Source: Chloroflexota bacterium (GTDB lineage: Bacteria; Chloroflexota; Limnocylindria; Limnocylindrales; CSP1-4). Taken from it: 8,877 nucleotides of DNA. The notes below the pieces were generated by a model. That model ran no database searches. It saw nothing but the letters and a program-made list of their open reading frames with translations, and had not been told where the DNA came from. Shown in pieces: positions 1 to 6,460 of the stretch. The DNA lies in NCBI GenBank assembly GCA_017881985.1, contig JADGQH010000126.1:1-8877 (forward strand). The letters run 5' to 3'. How positions within the stretch are numbered: the first letter of the stretch is position 1; each line of letters opens with the position of its first letter. The position numbers and the translations under genes were made by a program.

Positions 1-417
1 GCCGAATCGATCGGGGCGCTGCCCGTGCGGCTCCTGCCCGGCTCGAAGCCCGCGTACCACGCCGCCGCTGTGCTCGCCGCCGGCGGCCTCGTCGCGCTGC
101 TCGACGTGATCGCGGAGGTCGCCGCGCGCGCCGGCCTCGACGAGGCCGGCGCGCTCGCCGTCTACGGGTCGCTCGCGGCGCAGGCGCTCGGCAACGCCCG
201 GGCGCTCGGAATCGCGGCGGCGCTCACCGGTCCCGCCGTCCGCGGGGACGCCGGGACGGTCGCGGCCCACCTCGCCGCGATCGCGAGCGGTTCGCCGGGG
301 GCGCTCGACGCCTACCGCGCGCTGGTCAGCCGCCAGGTGACGATCGCCGAAGGGCGGCGCGGCCTCGCGCCGGAATCCGCCGCTCACCTGCGTGCCGAAC
401 TTGCAGATCGCCGCTGA
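1..417 (+). CDS. Rossmann-like/DUF2520 protein, C-terminal part (5' truncated by window)
   Basis: The reading frame is open from the first base and ends at TGA 415-417, giving 138 visible residues. The helical, Ala-rich sequence contains the hallmark KPAYHAAAVLAAGG near residues 16-29, followed by helices typical of the DUF2520 domain (GLVALLDVIAEVAARAGL, then an LTGPAVRGD loop near residue 75). In this family an N-terminal Rossmann fold binds NAD(P), and DUF2520 follows as an all-helical C-terminal domain like that of 6-phosphogluconate or ketopantoate dehydrogenases. The exact substrate is unknown, and members often sit near pantothenate genes. Only the C-terminal domain is visible here, so cofactor binding cannot be checked. 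The GTG at 25 is internal; the real start lies upstream of the window. A 325-base gap separates it from the next confident gene. Confidence 0.8.
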   Translation, partial: AESIGALPVRLLPGSKPAYHAAAVLAAGGLVALLDVIAEVAARAGLDEAGALAVYGSLAAQALGNARALGIAAALTGPAVRGDAGTVAAHLAAIASGSPGALDAYRALVSRQVTIAEGRRGLAPESAAHLRAELADRR

Positions 418-428
418 GGCGCTACGAT
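401..428 (+). promoter_or_regulatory. Candidate promoter upstream of the Nudix-gcv unit (weak)
   Basis: TTGCAG at 401-406, a 16-base spacer and TACGAT at 423-428 resemble a sigma-70-type promoter. The -35 matches the consensus at 3 of 6 positions, and the -10 fits TANNNT. It overlaps the end of the upstream gene. The first ATG (435) lies 6 bases after the -10, the geometry of a leaderless transcript start. If used, it would give the Nudix-gcv unit a leader of about 308 bases or express the doubtful ORF 435-755. Chance matches of this quality are common. Confidence 0.3.
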
Positions 429-434
429 CTGCGC

Positions 435-755
435 ATGCAGCGAAGCTTTGCCGCGAGGTTCGCGGTTCGCCCGGCGGCTCGGTTCCCGACGCCCCCGCCT
501 CGGCTCCGGGAGCGCCGCCTCGGCCTCCATCGCCACGTCGGCTTCCATGCCTCGACAGATCGCCCGACCATCGTCCGCCGGACGGACCTCGGACCGGTCG
601 TGCTCCTGCGCGCCGACTGGCGCGCGGTGACGCCCGTGCGATCGCGCGGCGCGGCAGGCATCGCGGGCCCGCTGGTGGCAGTCCGGTGGGCAAAGCCCGA
701 AGTCCGGAGCCCCGGTCGTCGCGTGCGAGCCGCGTCGGCGCCGTGGCGCGGCTGA
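435..755 (+). CDS. Doubtful small ORF, Arg-rich 106 aa
   Basis: An open frame starts at ATG 435 and stops at TGA 753-755, overlapping the Nudix GTG start by 13 bases. The product would have about 22 Arg in 106 residues, no recognisable domain, no transmembrane segment and no signal peptide. By hand count, G/C at codon positions 1, 2 and 3 is roughly 80, 66 and 83 percent. The contrast is flatter than I would expect of a real gene at this GC content, where position 3 should be highest and position 2 near 50 percent. No Shine-Dalgarno sequence precedes it; its only support is the possible leaderless promoter just upstream. I list it because it fills an otherwise empty 325-base stretch, but it is more likely noncoding. 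Confidence 0.2.
   Translation: MQRSFAARFAVRPAARFPTPPPRLRERRLGLHRHVGFHASTDRPTIVRRTDLGPVVLLRADWRAVTPVRSRGAAGIAGPLVAVRWAKPEVRSPGRRVRAASAPWRG
682..708 (+). other. Stem-loop upstream of the Nudix start
   Basis: TCCGG (682-686) pairs with CCGGA (704-708). An inner GGGC (688-691), AAA, GCCC (695-698) stem is separated from the outer stem by one base on the left and five on the right. It ends 34 bases before the chosen Nudix start. A GC palindrome, GCGGGCCCGC, lies at 663-672. In such GC-rich DNA short stems arise often, and nothing else in 418-742 matched a riboswitch I recognise; I looked specifically for glycine and cobalamin aptamer core motifs. Confidence 0.3.
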
Positions 756-1216
756 GGCGCGCGACCGCCACATCGGCGGGCGGGATCGTCGTCCGCTCCA
801 TCGCCGGGGTTCCGCACCTCGTGGCCGGTCGCCGCCATCGCGAACGCGACGGGGGAGCGTGGACGCTTCCGAAGGGAACCCCCAACCCCCTCGAGACGCT
901 CGAGGAGACGGCGCTTCGCGAGGTCGAGGAGGAGACCGGCCTGGAGGTACGCATCGTGGCCCCGATCGACCGAATCGAGTACGTGTTCGTGCAGGGGGGC
1001 GCGAAGATCCACAAGACGGTCCACTACTGGTTGATGGAGCCGGTGGGCGGTGACCTTGCCCGCCACGACCACGAGTTCGACGAGGTCCGCTGGGTTGCGT
1101 TCGCCGACGCGCCGGGCCTGCTGACGTTCGAGACAGAGCGCGCGCTCGTCGAGCGAGCGGCCGGCATGATCGCCCCGGCCCGCATGATCGCGCCGGCCGG
1201 CGAGGCCCGGCCATGA
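743..1216 (+). CDS. Nudix hydrolase, MutT/Ap4A-pyrophosphatase-like
   Basis: Nudix enzymes hydrolyse a nucleoside diphosphate linked to another moiety. The complete Nudix box G-x5-E-x7-REUxEExGU is present at residues 45-67 (GTPNPLE then REVEEETGL), so all metal-binding Glu residues are kept. Upstream, SAGGIVVR and GAWTLPKG are typical of small MutT or diadenosine-polyphosphate hydrolases; the substrate cannot be told from sequence. I chose GTG 743 (157 aa) because the Nudix fold begins directly after it. The frame is open back to 392, but that extension is Arg/Pro-rich and its third positions are only about two-thirds G/C, so it looks noncoding. GTG 686 is an alternative start. No good Shine-Dalgarno sequence precedes either. 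The stop overlaps the gcvT start (ATGA), implying translational coupling. The C-terminus carries a short duplication, GMIAPARMIAPA. Confidence 0.9.
   Translation: MARLRRATATSAGGIVVRSIAGVPHLVAGRRHRERDGGAWTLPKGTPNPLETLEETALREVEEETGLEVRIVAPIDRIEYVFVQGGAKIHKTVHYWLMEPVGGDLARHDHEFDEVRWVAFADAPGLLTFETERALVERAAGMIAPARMIAPAGEARP
1164..1199 (+). repeat. 18-bp tandem duplication in the Nudix 3' end
   Basis: Two copies of an 18-base unit (1164-1181 and 1182-1199) differ at two positions. Each begins GCATGATCGC and encodes G/R-MIAPA, so the Nudix C-terminal tail reads GMIAPARMIAPA. The repeat lies after the folded domain and just before the gcvT start. It keeps frame and probably arose by replication slippage. 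Confidence 0.7.
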
Positions 1217-2334
1217 CCGAGATGCCGAAGCGAGCCGACGGATCGCGGGCGACGCCGCTCCTGTCGCGTCACGAGGCGCTCGGCGGGCGAATGATCGACT
1301 TCGGCGGCTGGCGCATGCCCGTCCAGTACACCTCCATCCTCGAAGAGCATCGGGCGGTCCGCCAGCGGGCCGGCATCTTCGACCTCTCCCACATGGGGGA
1401 GCTCTTCGTCGAGGGATCGGAGGCCGCCGCCGCGCTGGCCGGGGCGCTCGTGACCGACCCGCCTTCGCTCGAGGTGGGTCGTGCCCACTACTCCATGATC
1501 TGTGCCCCCGACGGCGGGGTCATCGACGACCTGATCGTCTACCGGCTGGCCCGTGACCGGTTCCTCGTCGTTGCCAACGCGTCGAACGCCCCGGTTGTCT
1601 CCGACGCGCTCGCCGAACGCCTCGACGGGAAGCGGGCGATCCTCGACGACCGCTCCCTGGCGACAGCCCTCGTGGCCGTCCAGGGACCCGCGGCGCGGGG
1701 CATCCTCGGGCCGCTCACCGACGTGGACCTTTCCACCCTCCGCTACTACGCGATCGCCGAGGGGAACGTGGCCGGGATCCCGGCCCTCGTCGCCCGCACC
1801 GGCTACACGGGCGAGGACGGCTTCGAGGTCTTCGTGGACGGCGCGGCCGCGGGCGAGCTGTGGGACATCCTCGTGGGAGCCGGCGCTCCGGCAGGCATGC
1901 TGCCGGTCGGGCTGGGCGCCCGGGACACGCTCCGGCTCGAGGCGGGGATGCCCCTGTACGGCAACGAGCTGGACCGCGCCACGACCCCGTTCGAGGCCGG
2001 CCTGGGTCGCGTCGTGAAGCTCGCCAAGGCCGGCGACTTCGTGGGCCGCGATGCCCTGGCCCGGGCGGCCAAGGCAGGCCCGCGGCGACTGCTCGTGGGT
2101 CTCGTCGTGCGCGGGCGCGGGATCGGGCGCCACGGGTACCCGGTCTGGGCGGGGGACCGACGGACCGGCGCAGTCACCTCCGGGACGCAGTCGCCGACCC
2201 TCGGCGTGCCGATCGCGATGGCCTATGTCGCCCCGGGCGATGCCGCGATGGGTACGATGCTCGAGGTGGAGGTCCGCGACACGCGGGCCGTCTCCGAGGT
2301 CGTCCCGCTCCCGTTCTACTCCAGGGCCCGATGA
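1213..2334 (+). CDS. gcvT: Aminomethyltransferase, glycine cleavage T-protein
   Basis: GcvT takes the aminomethyl group carried on lipoyl-GcvH, releases ammonia and transfers the methylene to tetrahydrofolate, giving 5,10-methylene-THF. The 373 aa length is normal for the family. Motifs appear in order: LLSRHEALGGRMIDFGGWRMP near the N-terminus (residues 16-36), SHMGEL at 59-64, GGVIDDLIVY at 101-110 (the Asp-containing catalytic and folate-site segment of GcvT), RTGYTGEDGFEV at 195-206, then an FEAGLGRVVKL segment and the C-terminal barrel ending VPLPFYSRAR. These features, together with the H and P genes next door, separate it from YgfZ and sarcosine dehydrogenase relatives. ATG 1213 overlaps the Nudix stop, and a weak GAGG lies at 1202-1205. 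It is followed by an 82-base gap with a strong hairpin before gcvH. Confidence 0.97.
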   Translation: MTEMPKRADGSRATPLLSRHEALGGRMIDFGGWRMPVQYTSILEEHRAVRQRAGIFDLSHMGELFVEGSEAAAALAGALVTDPPSLEVGRAHYSMICAPDGGVIDDLIVYRLARDRFLVVANASNAPVVSDALAERLDGKRAILDDRSLATALVAVQGPAARGILGPLTDVDLSTLRYYAIAEGNVAGIPALVARTGYTGEDGFEVFVDGAAAGELWDILVGAGAPAGMLPVGLGARDTLRLEAGMPLYGNELDRATTPFEAGLGRVVKLAKAGDFVGRDALARAAKAGPRRLLVGLVVRGRGIGRHGYPVWAGDRRTGAVTSGTQSPTLGVPIAMAYVAPGDAAMGTMLEVEVRDTRAVSEVVPLPFYSRAR

Positions 2335-2339
2335 CCCGA

Positions 2340-2363
2340 CCCGCCGCCACCCGTGGCGGTGGG
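2340..2363 (+). other. Strong GC hairpin in the gcvT-gcvH spacer
   Basis: Ten base pairs (2340-2349 with 2354-2363, including one G-T pair; core CCGCCA/TGGCGG) close a 4-base CCCG loop, starting 5 bases after the gcvT stop. No T-run follows, so a classical intrinsic terminator is unlikely. Hairpins placed here can mark RNA processing, protect an upstream 3' end, or attenuate transcription, and could set the ratio of T to H protein. The role is inferred only from position. Confidence 0.55.
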
Positions 2364-2416
2364 CGACGCCACGTTCGTGCGGCAGCGACCGCTTGAGCAC
2401 GGAGGTTTCCCGGCCG

Positions 2417-2797
2417 ATGATCCCGTCCGATCTGCATTACACGAAAGAGCACGAGTGGGTCCGCGTGGAGGGTGACGTCGCGACGGTCGGGATCACACAG
2501 CACGCCGCCGACCAGCTCGGCGACATCGTCTTCGTCGAGCTTCCGGAGCCCGGCAAGCGGCTGGAGCAGTTCGCGACCTTCGGCGTCGTGGAGTCCGTGA
2601 AGGCGGTCAGCGATCTCTTCGCGCCGGTTGCCGGCGAGGTCCTGGAGGGCAACGCAGGGCTCGCGACCACGCCGGAGGTGGTCAACAGCGACCCATACGG
2701 CGCCGGCTGGATGCTGCGCGTCCGCCTCTCCGACCCGGCCCAGGTGGGACAGCTGCTCGACCCGGCCGCATACGAGGCGCTGACCGCGGAGGGCTGA
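2417..2797 (+). CDS. gcvH: Glycine cleavage H-protein (lipoyl carrier)
   Basis: GcvH is the small lipoylated shuttle that carries the aminomethyl intermediate from P-protein to T-protein and is re-oxidised by L-protein. The 126 aa length is typical. Residues 6-14 read LHYTKEHEW, the family's N-terminal signature. The lipoyl site is in FGVVESVKAVSD, with Lys62 as the predicted lipoylated residue. It is followed by LFAPVAGEVLEGN, and later by NSDPYGAGWMLRVRL, the usual C-terminal half of the lipoyl fold. ATG 2417 is chosen because the family N-terminus begins there and GGAGGT at 2401-2406 provides a Shine-Dalgarno sequence, although the 10-base spacing is slightly long. The frame is open far upstream, but that part is only a shadow of gcvT. 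The stop is 4 bases before gcvPA. Confidence 0.97.
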   Translation: MIPSDLHYTKEHEWVRVEGDVATVGITQHAADQLGDIVFVELPEPGKRLEQFATFGVVESVKAVSDLFAPVAGEVLEGNAGLATTPEVVNSDPYGAGWMLRVRLSDPAQVGQLLDPAAYEALTAEG

Positions 2798-2801
2798 CCC
2801 G

Positions 2802-4208
2802 ATGGTGTACGGACCGCACACGCCGGACGACCGGTCGCGGATGCTCGCCGCACTCGGGATCGGCTCCGTGGACGAGCTCTTCGAGGTGATCCCGACGTCG
2901 GTCCGCGCCCGGCCCATGCACCTTCCGCCGGGGCTCACCGAGCTCGATCTGATGGCGCGCCTGCGCACTCTCGCCGGCCACAACCGGGTCGACCTCGCGA
3001 GCTTTCTCGGCGCGGGCGTCTACCGTCACCACCTCCCGCCCGTGGTCGACCAGATCCTCCTGCGCGGCGAGTACTACACCGCCTACACGCCGTACCAGCC
3101 GGAGATCAGCCAGGGGACCCTCCAGACGATCTACGAGTACCAGTCGCTCCTCGCCGAGCTGACGGGTCTCGACGTCGTCTCCGCTTCGCACTACGACGGC
3201 GCGACCGCCACCGCGGAGGCGGCGCTGATGACCTGCCGCGCGACCCGCCGGGAGCGGGTCCTCGTCTCGCGCGGGGTCCATCCGCAGTCCCGCCAGACCC
3301 TGGAGACCTACTTCGCCGGGGCAAACCTCACCTTCGACGAGGTGCCGCTCATCGCCGATGGGCCGGCCGCGGGCACGACGGACCTCGCCGCGCTCGGCCG
3401 CCTCCTCGCGGACCCGGAGCGCCCGATCGGGGGCGTGATCGCGGCCCAGCCCAACCTCCTGGGGCTGCTCGAGCCGATGGCGGAGATCGGCCGGCTGGCC
3501 CACGCGGCGGGCGCACTCTTCGTTGCCGTCGTCGAGCCGGTCTCGCTTGCCGTGCTCGCGCCGCCGTCAGCCTACGAGGCGGACATCGCGGCCGGAGAGG
3601 GCCAGCCGCTTGGCATCCCACCCCAGTACGGCGGCCCGTACCTCGGGATCCTCGCCTGCCGGGATTCGCTCATCCGCCAGATTCCCGGCCGCCTCATCGG
3701 CATGACGAGCGACGCCGACGGCCGGCGCGCCTATGTGATGACCATGCGAGCCCGTGAGCAGGACATCCGCCGCGAGAAGGCGGCCAGCAACATCTGCACC
3801 AACCAGGCGCTCTGCGCGCTCGCCGCGGCCGTGTACGTCGCAGCGCTCGGGCCCGGCGGGCTCCGGGACGTGGCCGCGACGGGTGCGGCCCGCGCCGCCG
3901 AGCTGGCGGCTGCGCTCGACGATGCCGGGGCGCCCCGCCTGCACACGGGTCCGTACCTCAACGAGTTCGCGATCCGCGTGCCAGACGCGGTCGCGGTCCA
4001 CCGCCGATTGCTCCACCGCGGAATCCTGGCCGGGATCCCGCTCGCGGAGCTGGAGCCGGGCGACGCGTCGCTCGCCGAGGGACTCCTCGTCTGCGCCACC
4101 GAGTCCACGACCGCGGAGGAGATCGAGCTGTTCGCCTGGGCGCTCCGCGACGAGCTGGGCTCCCGACCCGGCGTTCCCGCCGGGTCGATCGGGGAGGGGA
4201 GTCGATGA
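2802..4208 (+). CDS. gcvPA: Glycine dehydrogenase (decarboxylating) subunit 1, P-protein alpha
   Basis: In organisms with a split P-protein, GcvPA and GcvPB together form the PLP enzyme that decarboxylates glycine and loads the aminomethyl group onto lipoyl-GcvH. The 468 aa length fits subunit 1. Motifs visible in order are GVYRHHLPPVVDQ (72-84), TPYQPEISQG (96-105), SHYDGATATAEA (129-140), PPQYGGPYLG (273-282), and GRLIGMTSDADGRR followed by REQDIRREKAASNICTNQAL (318-337). The last is a conserved block shared with the N-terminal half of fused GcvP proteins. The catalytic PLP lysine belongs to subunit 2, so its absence here is expected. A good GGAGGG Shine-Dalgarno sequence at 2788-2793 lies 8 bases before ATG 2802. 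The stop overlaps the gcvPB start (ATGA), consistent with matched synthesis of the two subunits. Confidence 0.97.
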   Translation: MVYGPHTPDDRSRMLAALGIGSVDELFEVIPTSVRARPMHLPPGLTELDLMARLRTLAGHNRVDLASFLGAGVYRHHLPPVVDQILLRGEYYTAYTPYQPEISQGTLQTIYEYQSLLAELTGLDVVSASHYDGATATAEAALMTCRATRRERVLVSRGVHPQSRQTLETYFAGANLTFDEVPLIADGPAAGTTDLAALGRLLADPERPIGGVIAAQPNLLGLLEPMAEIGRLAHAAGALFVAVVEPVSLAVLAPPSAYEADIAAGEGQPLGIPPQYGGPYLGILACRDSLIRQIPGRLIGMTSDADGRRAYVMTMRAREQDIRREKAASNICTNQALCALAAAVYVAALGPGGLRDVAATGAARAAELAAALDDAGAPRLHTGPYLNEFAIRVPDAVAVHRRLLHRGILAGIPLAELEPGDASLAEGLLVCATESTTAEEIELFAWALRDELGSRPGVPAGSIGEGSR

Positions 4209-5713
4209 GCGTCACCGGACCGAAGCTCCAGCCGACGCTCTTCGAGCTCTCAGGCCCCGGCCGCGCTGCGGGCCGCCGGATTCCCGCACCGCCCGCCGAC
4301 GCGCTCGACCGGCTCCCGTCGGACTCGCGCCGGGCCGTTCCGGCGGCGCTTCCGGAGGTGGACGAGCAGTCCCTCGTGCGCCACTACGTCAACCTCTCGC
4401 AGCTCAACTGGGGCGTGGACACGGGTTTCTACCCGCTCGGGTCATGCACCATGAAGTACAACCCGAAGGTCAACGAATGGGCAGCCCGGCTGCCCGGCTT
4501 CGCGGGGCTCCATCCCCTCGCGCCCGACGAGACTGCCCAGGGAACGCTCGAGCTGCTGTGGGAGCTGGAGCGGGACCTCGCGGAGATCAGCGGCATGGAC
4601 GCCGTGACGCTCCAGCCCGCGGCCGGGGCGCAGGGTGAGCTGACGGGGATCCTCCTTGTTCGTGCGTACCACCGGGCGCGTGGCGACCTGGAGCGGACCG
4701 AGGTTCTCATCCCTGATTCGGCCCACGGCACGAACCCCGCCACCGCGTCGATGGCGGGGTTCCGGACGGTCAACATCGCCTCGGCGCCGGACGGCGGTGT
4801 GGATCTCGAGGCATTCCGGGCGGCCCTCGGTCCGCGCACCGCCGCGATCATGATCACGAATCCGTCCACGCTCGGCCTTTTCGAGCGCCACATCGTCGAG
4901 CTGCTGGAGATGGTGCACGCAGCCGGCGCGCTGGCCTACATGGACGGCGCCAACCTCAACGCGATCCTCGGGCGCTTCCGGCCCGGCGAGGCGGGCTTCG
5001 ACGTGATGCATTTCAACGTCCACAAGACGTTCGCGACACCCCACGGCGGCGGCGGCCCGGGGGCCGGTCCGGTCGGCGTCCTGGCGCCGCTGATCCCGTT
5101 CCTGCCGGCGCCGCGCGTCCTGCGGGAGCCGGACGGGACCTTCCGGCTGGAGCGCCCCGGCGAGCGTCCGGCCAGCATCGGCCGGATGCGCGGCCACGTC
5201 GGCAACGTCGGCATCCTCGTGCGTGCGTGGGCATATATCCGGGCACATGGGGCGGACGGCCTGCGCGAGGTCAGCGACGACGCCGTCCTCGCGGCCAACT
5301 ATCTCCGCGGCCGGCTCGAGGCAGACGGCGCGTGGGAGATTCCCTTCGCGGGTCCGTGCGCCCACGAGTTCATCGCGTCCGGCACGGCTCTCAAGCGCGC
5401 GACCGGCGTCCGCACCCTCGACGTGGCCAAGCGGCTCATCGACAAGGGCTATCACCCGCCGACGATCTACTTCCCGCACACGGTTGACGAGGCGATGCTG
5501 ATCGAGCCGACCGAGACCGAGCGGCTCGAGACGCTCGATGCGTTCGCGGACGCGCTGCTCGAGATCGCACGCGAGGCCCACGAGACCCCGGAGCTCGTGA
5601 CGTCGGCGCCGCACTCGGCGCCGGTCCGGCGGCTCGACGAGGCGACTGCCGCCCGCCAGCCGAACCTGCGCTGGCGTGCGGCGACTCCTGCCGAGCGGTC
5701 GTCCGCGGGCTGA
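4205..5713 (+). CDS. gcvPB: Glycine dehydrogenase (decarboxylating) subunit 2, P-protein beta
   Basis: This is the PLP-binding partner of GcvPA. The 502 aa length is near the usual size. Key blocks are NLSQLNWGVDTGFYPLGSC (63-81) continuing TMKYNPK, LQPAAGAQGE, the PDSAHGTNPATA segment, NPSTLGLFE, and MHFNVHKTFATPHGGGGPG. Lys274 in VHKTF is the predicted residue forming the Schiff base with PLP. The C-terminal ending APHSAPVRRLDE plus an Arg-Trp tail is common in subunit 2 proteins. ATG 4205 follows a purine-rich ribosome binding site (GGGGAGGGG, 4191-4199) at 5-base spacing, and overlaps the gcvPA stop by 4 bases. It is the last gene of the unit. No lipoamide dehydrogenase gene follows, so the L-protein must be supplied from another locus. 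Confidence 0.97.
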   Translation: MSVTGPKLQPTLFELSGPGRAAGRRIPAPPADALDRLPSDSRRAVPAALPEVDEQSLVRHYVNLSQLNWGVDTGFYPLGSCTMKYNPKVNEWAARLPGFAGLHPLAPDETAQGTLELLWELERDLAEISGMDAVTLQPAAGAQGELTGILLVRAYHRARGDLERTEVLIPDSAHGTNPATASMAGFRTVNIASAPDGGVDLEAFRAALGPRTAAIMITNPSTLGLFERHIVELLEMVHAAGALAYMDGANLNAILGRFRPGEAGFDVMHFNVHKTFATPHGGGGPGAGPVGVLAPLIPFLPAPRVLREPDGTFRLERPGERPASIGRMRGHVGNVGILVRAWAYIRAHGADGLREVSDDAVLAANYLRGRLEADGAWEIPFAGPCAHEFIASGTALKRATGVRTLDVAKRLIDKGYHPPTIYFPHTVDEAMLIEPTETERLETLDAFADALLEIAREAHETPELVTSAPHSAPVRRLDEATAARQPNLRWRAATPAERSSAG

Positions 5714-5729
5714 GTCATCCACCAACGCG

Positions 5730-5755
5730 TGAACCTGCCGCCGCTCTCTGACGTA
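5730..5755 (+). promoter_or_regulatory. ECF-sigma-type promoter upstream of the sigma factor gene
   Basis: TGAACC (5730-5735), 16 bases and CGTA (5752-5755) differ by one base from TGAAAC-N16-CGTA, the promoter class of Bacillus SigW-type ECF factors. Read as GAAC-N18-GTA, it also fits the more general ECF pattern of an AAC -35 core and a GT-containing -10. It lies directly upstream of an ECF sigma gene, where autoregulation is usual. Transcription would start near 5762-5764, leaving a leader of about 53 bases before ATG 5816. This argues against the in-frame GTG at 5729 as start, since it would lie inside the promoter. Confidence 0.5.
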
Positions 5756-5762
5756 AGAGAGC
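5743..5762 (+). repeat. Perfect 7-bp inverted repeat around the ECF -10 element
   Basis: GCTCTCT (5743-5749) and AGAGAGC (5756-5762) are exact reverse complements separated by GACGTA. The loop contains the predicted -10 CGTA. As DNA it could be an operator overlapping the promoter. As RNA from gcvPB read-through it is a 7-bp stem with a 6-base loop, 29 bases after the gcvPB stop, but no T-tract follows, so it would be a poor intrinsic terminator. Confidence 0.55.
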
Positions 5763-5764
5763 AT

Positions 5765-5776
5765 GACGGGCCCGTC
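5765..5776 (+). repeat. 12-bp perfect palindrome GACGGGCCCGTC
   Basis: The self-complementary 12-mer lies 2 bases after the inverted repeat at 5743-5762 and just downstream of the predicted transcription start. It could be a regulator binding site or a chance GC palindrome. I know no specific regulator for it. Confidence 0.35.
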
Positions 5777-5815
5777 GGCGACGAACGCGACGATCCCGGG
5801 CTAGCGCGTGGGTCA

Positions 5816-6460
5816 ATGACCACCGATCAACCGGACGGCGCGGGCCGCGAGCTCGACCCCTCGGAGGCGGTCCTGCTGCGGAGGATCCGCGACGACGACC
5901 TCGACGCGTTCGGGACATTCTTTGATCGCTACCGGGGGCCTGTCTTCGCGACGGCCTATGCGCTCCTGGGCGAACGCCAGGCTGCCGAGGAGGTCCTCCA
6001 GGACACCTTCGCCAAGGCGTATGAGTGGCGCCGTCGCTTGCATCCGGACGCCAGCCCGCTGCCCTGGCTCCACCGCGTGGCCCTCAACTTCTGCTATACG
6101 CGGCTGACCCGGCGGCGCCTGCCGTGGGAGCCCATCACGGAGGCGATGGCCCACTTCCTCTTCGATCACGCCGCCGAGCCCGCGGACCGGGCCGAGCTCG
6201 CGGAGCTGCGCGAGATCGTGCGCGACGGGATCGCCGCGCTGCCGGCCAAGCACCAGGCCGTCATCGTGCTCTTCTACCTGCGCAGCCGTTCCATCACCGA
6301 GACCGCCGACATCCTGGGCATCCCCGCGGGGACCGTGAAGTCGCGGCTCCATTTCGGGCTTCGCTCGCTGCGCGGGCGCCTCGAGGATGACCGTCGTTTC
6401 GGTGGCGCGTACCCAACGTCGGTGGGCGACGTGGCCGTCAAGGCAGAGATCGAGCCATGA
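5816..6460 (+). CDS. ECF-family RNA polymerase sigma factor
   Basis: It directs RNA polymerase to a stress or envelope-signal regulon. The 214 aa product has region 2 at about residues 30-100: FGTFFDRYRGPVFATAYALL, then QAAEEVLQDTFAKAYEW, then PLPWLHRVALNFCYTRLTRRR. Region 4 spans about 130-180: LPAKHQAVIVLFYL, then ITETADILGIPAGTVKSRL, the helix-turn-helix that reads the -35. There is no region 1.1 or 3, as expected for ECF factors, and no large C-terminal extension, only about 34 extra residues. ATG 5816 is preferred because the sigma-2 domain begins soon after and a probable ECF promoter covers the upstream GTG at 5729; its ribosome binding site is weak. Its TGA overlaps the ATG of a zinc-finger anti-sigma gene. 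The ECF subgroup cannot be assigned by eye. Confidence 0.93.
   Translation: MTTDQPDGAGRELDPSEAVLLRRIRDDDLDAFGTFFDRYRGPVFATAYALLGERQAAEEVLQDTFAKAYEWRRRLHPDASPLPWLHRVALNFCYTRLTRRRLPWEPITEAMAHFLFDHAAEPADRAELAELREIVRDGIAALPAKHQAVIVLFYLRSRSITETADILGIPAGTVKSRLHFGLRSLRGRLEDDRRFGGAYPTSVGDVAVKAEIEP

Noticed and set aside
392..742. Upstream extension of the Nudix reading frame back to ATG 392
   Set aside because: The added 117 residues are Pro/Arg-rich and unlike any Nudix N-terminus, and the start overlaps the upstream gene. Third-position G/C in that frame is only about 66 percent by hand count.
418..742. Glycine or cobalamin riboswitch, or RNase P RNA, in the gap before the Nudix-gcv unit
   Set aside because: Fragments such as GGGCAAAGCCC and GAAGTCCGG look suggestive, but the ordered conserved cores of these RNAs are not present.
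1024..2400. Long minus-strand open frame (458 codons) opposite gcvT
   Set aside because: It is antisense to a confident gcvT. In GC-rich genes with G/C-biased third positions, the opposite strand often stays open. Its translation is Arg/Gly/His-rich with no recognisable domain.
4442..5764. Long minus-strand open frame (440 codons) opposite gcvPB
   Set aside because: Same composition artefact; it mirrors gcvPB in an antisense codon phase and shows no family motif.
5729..5815. GTG 5729 as start of the sigma factor (243 aa)
   Set aside because: It would place the start inside the predicted ECF promoter, adds 29 residues with no sigma similarity, and has no ribosome binding site.
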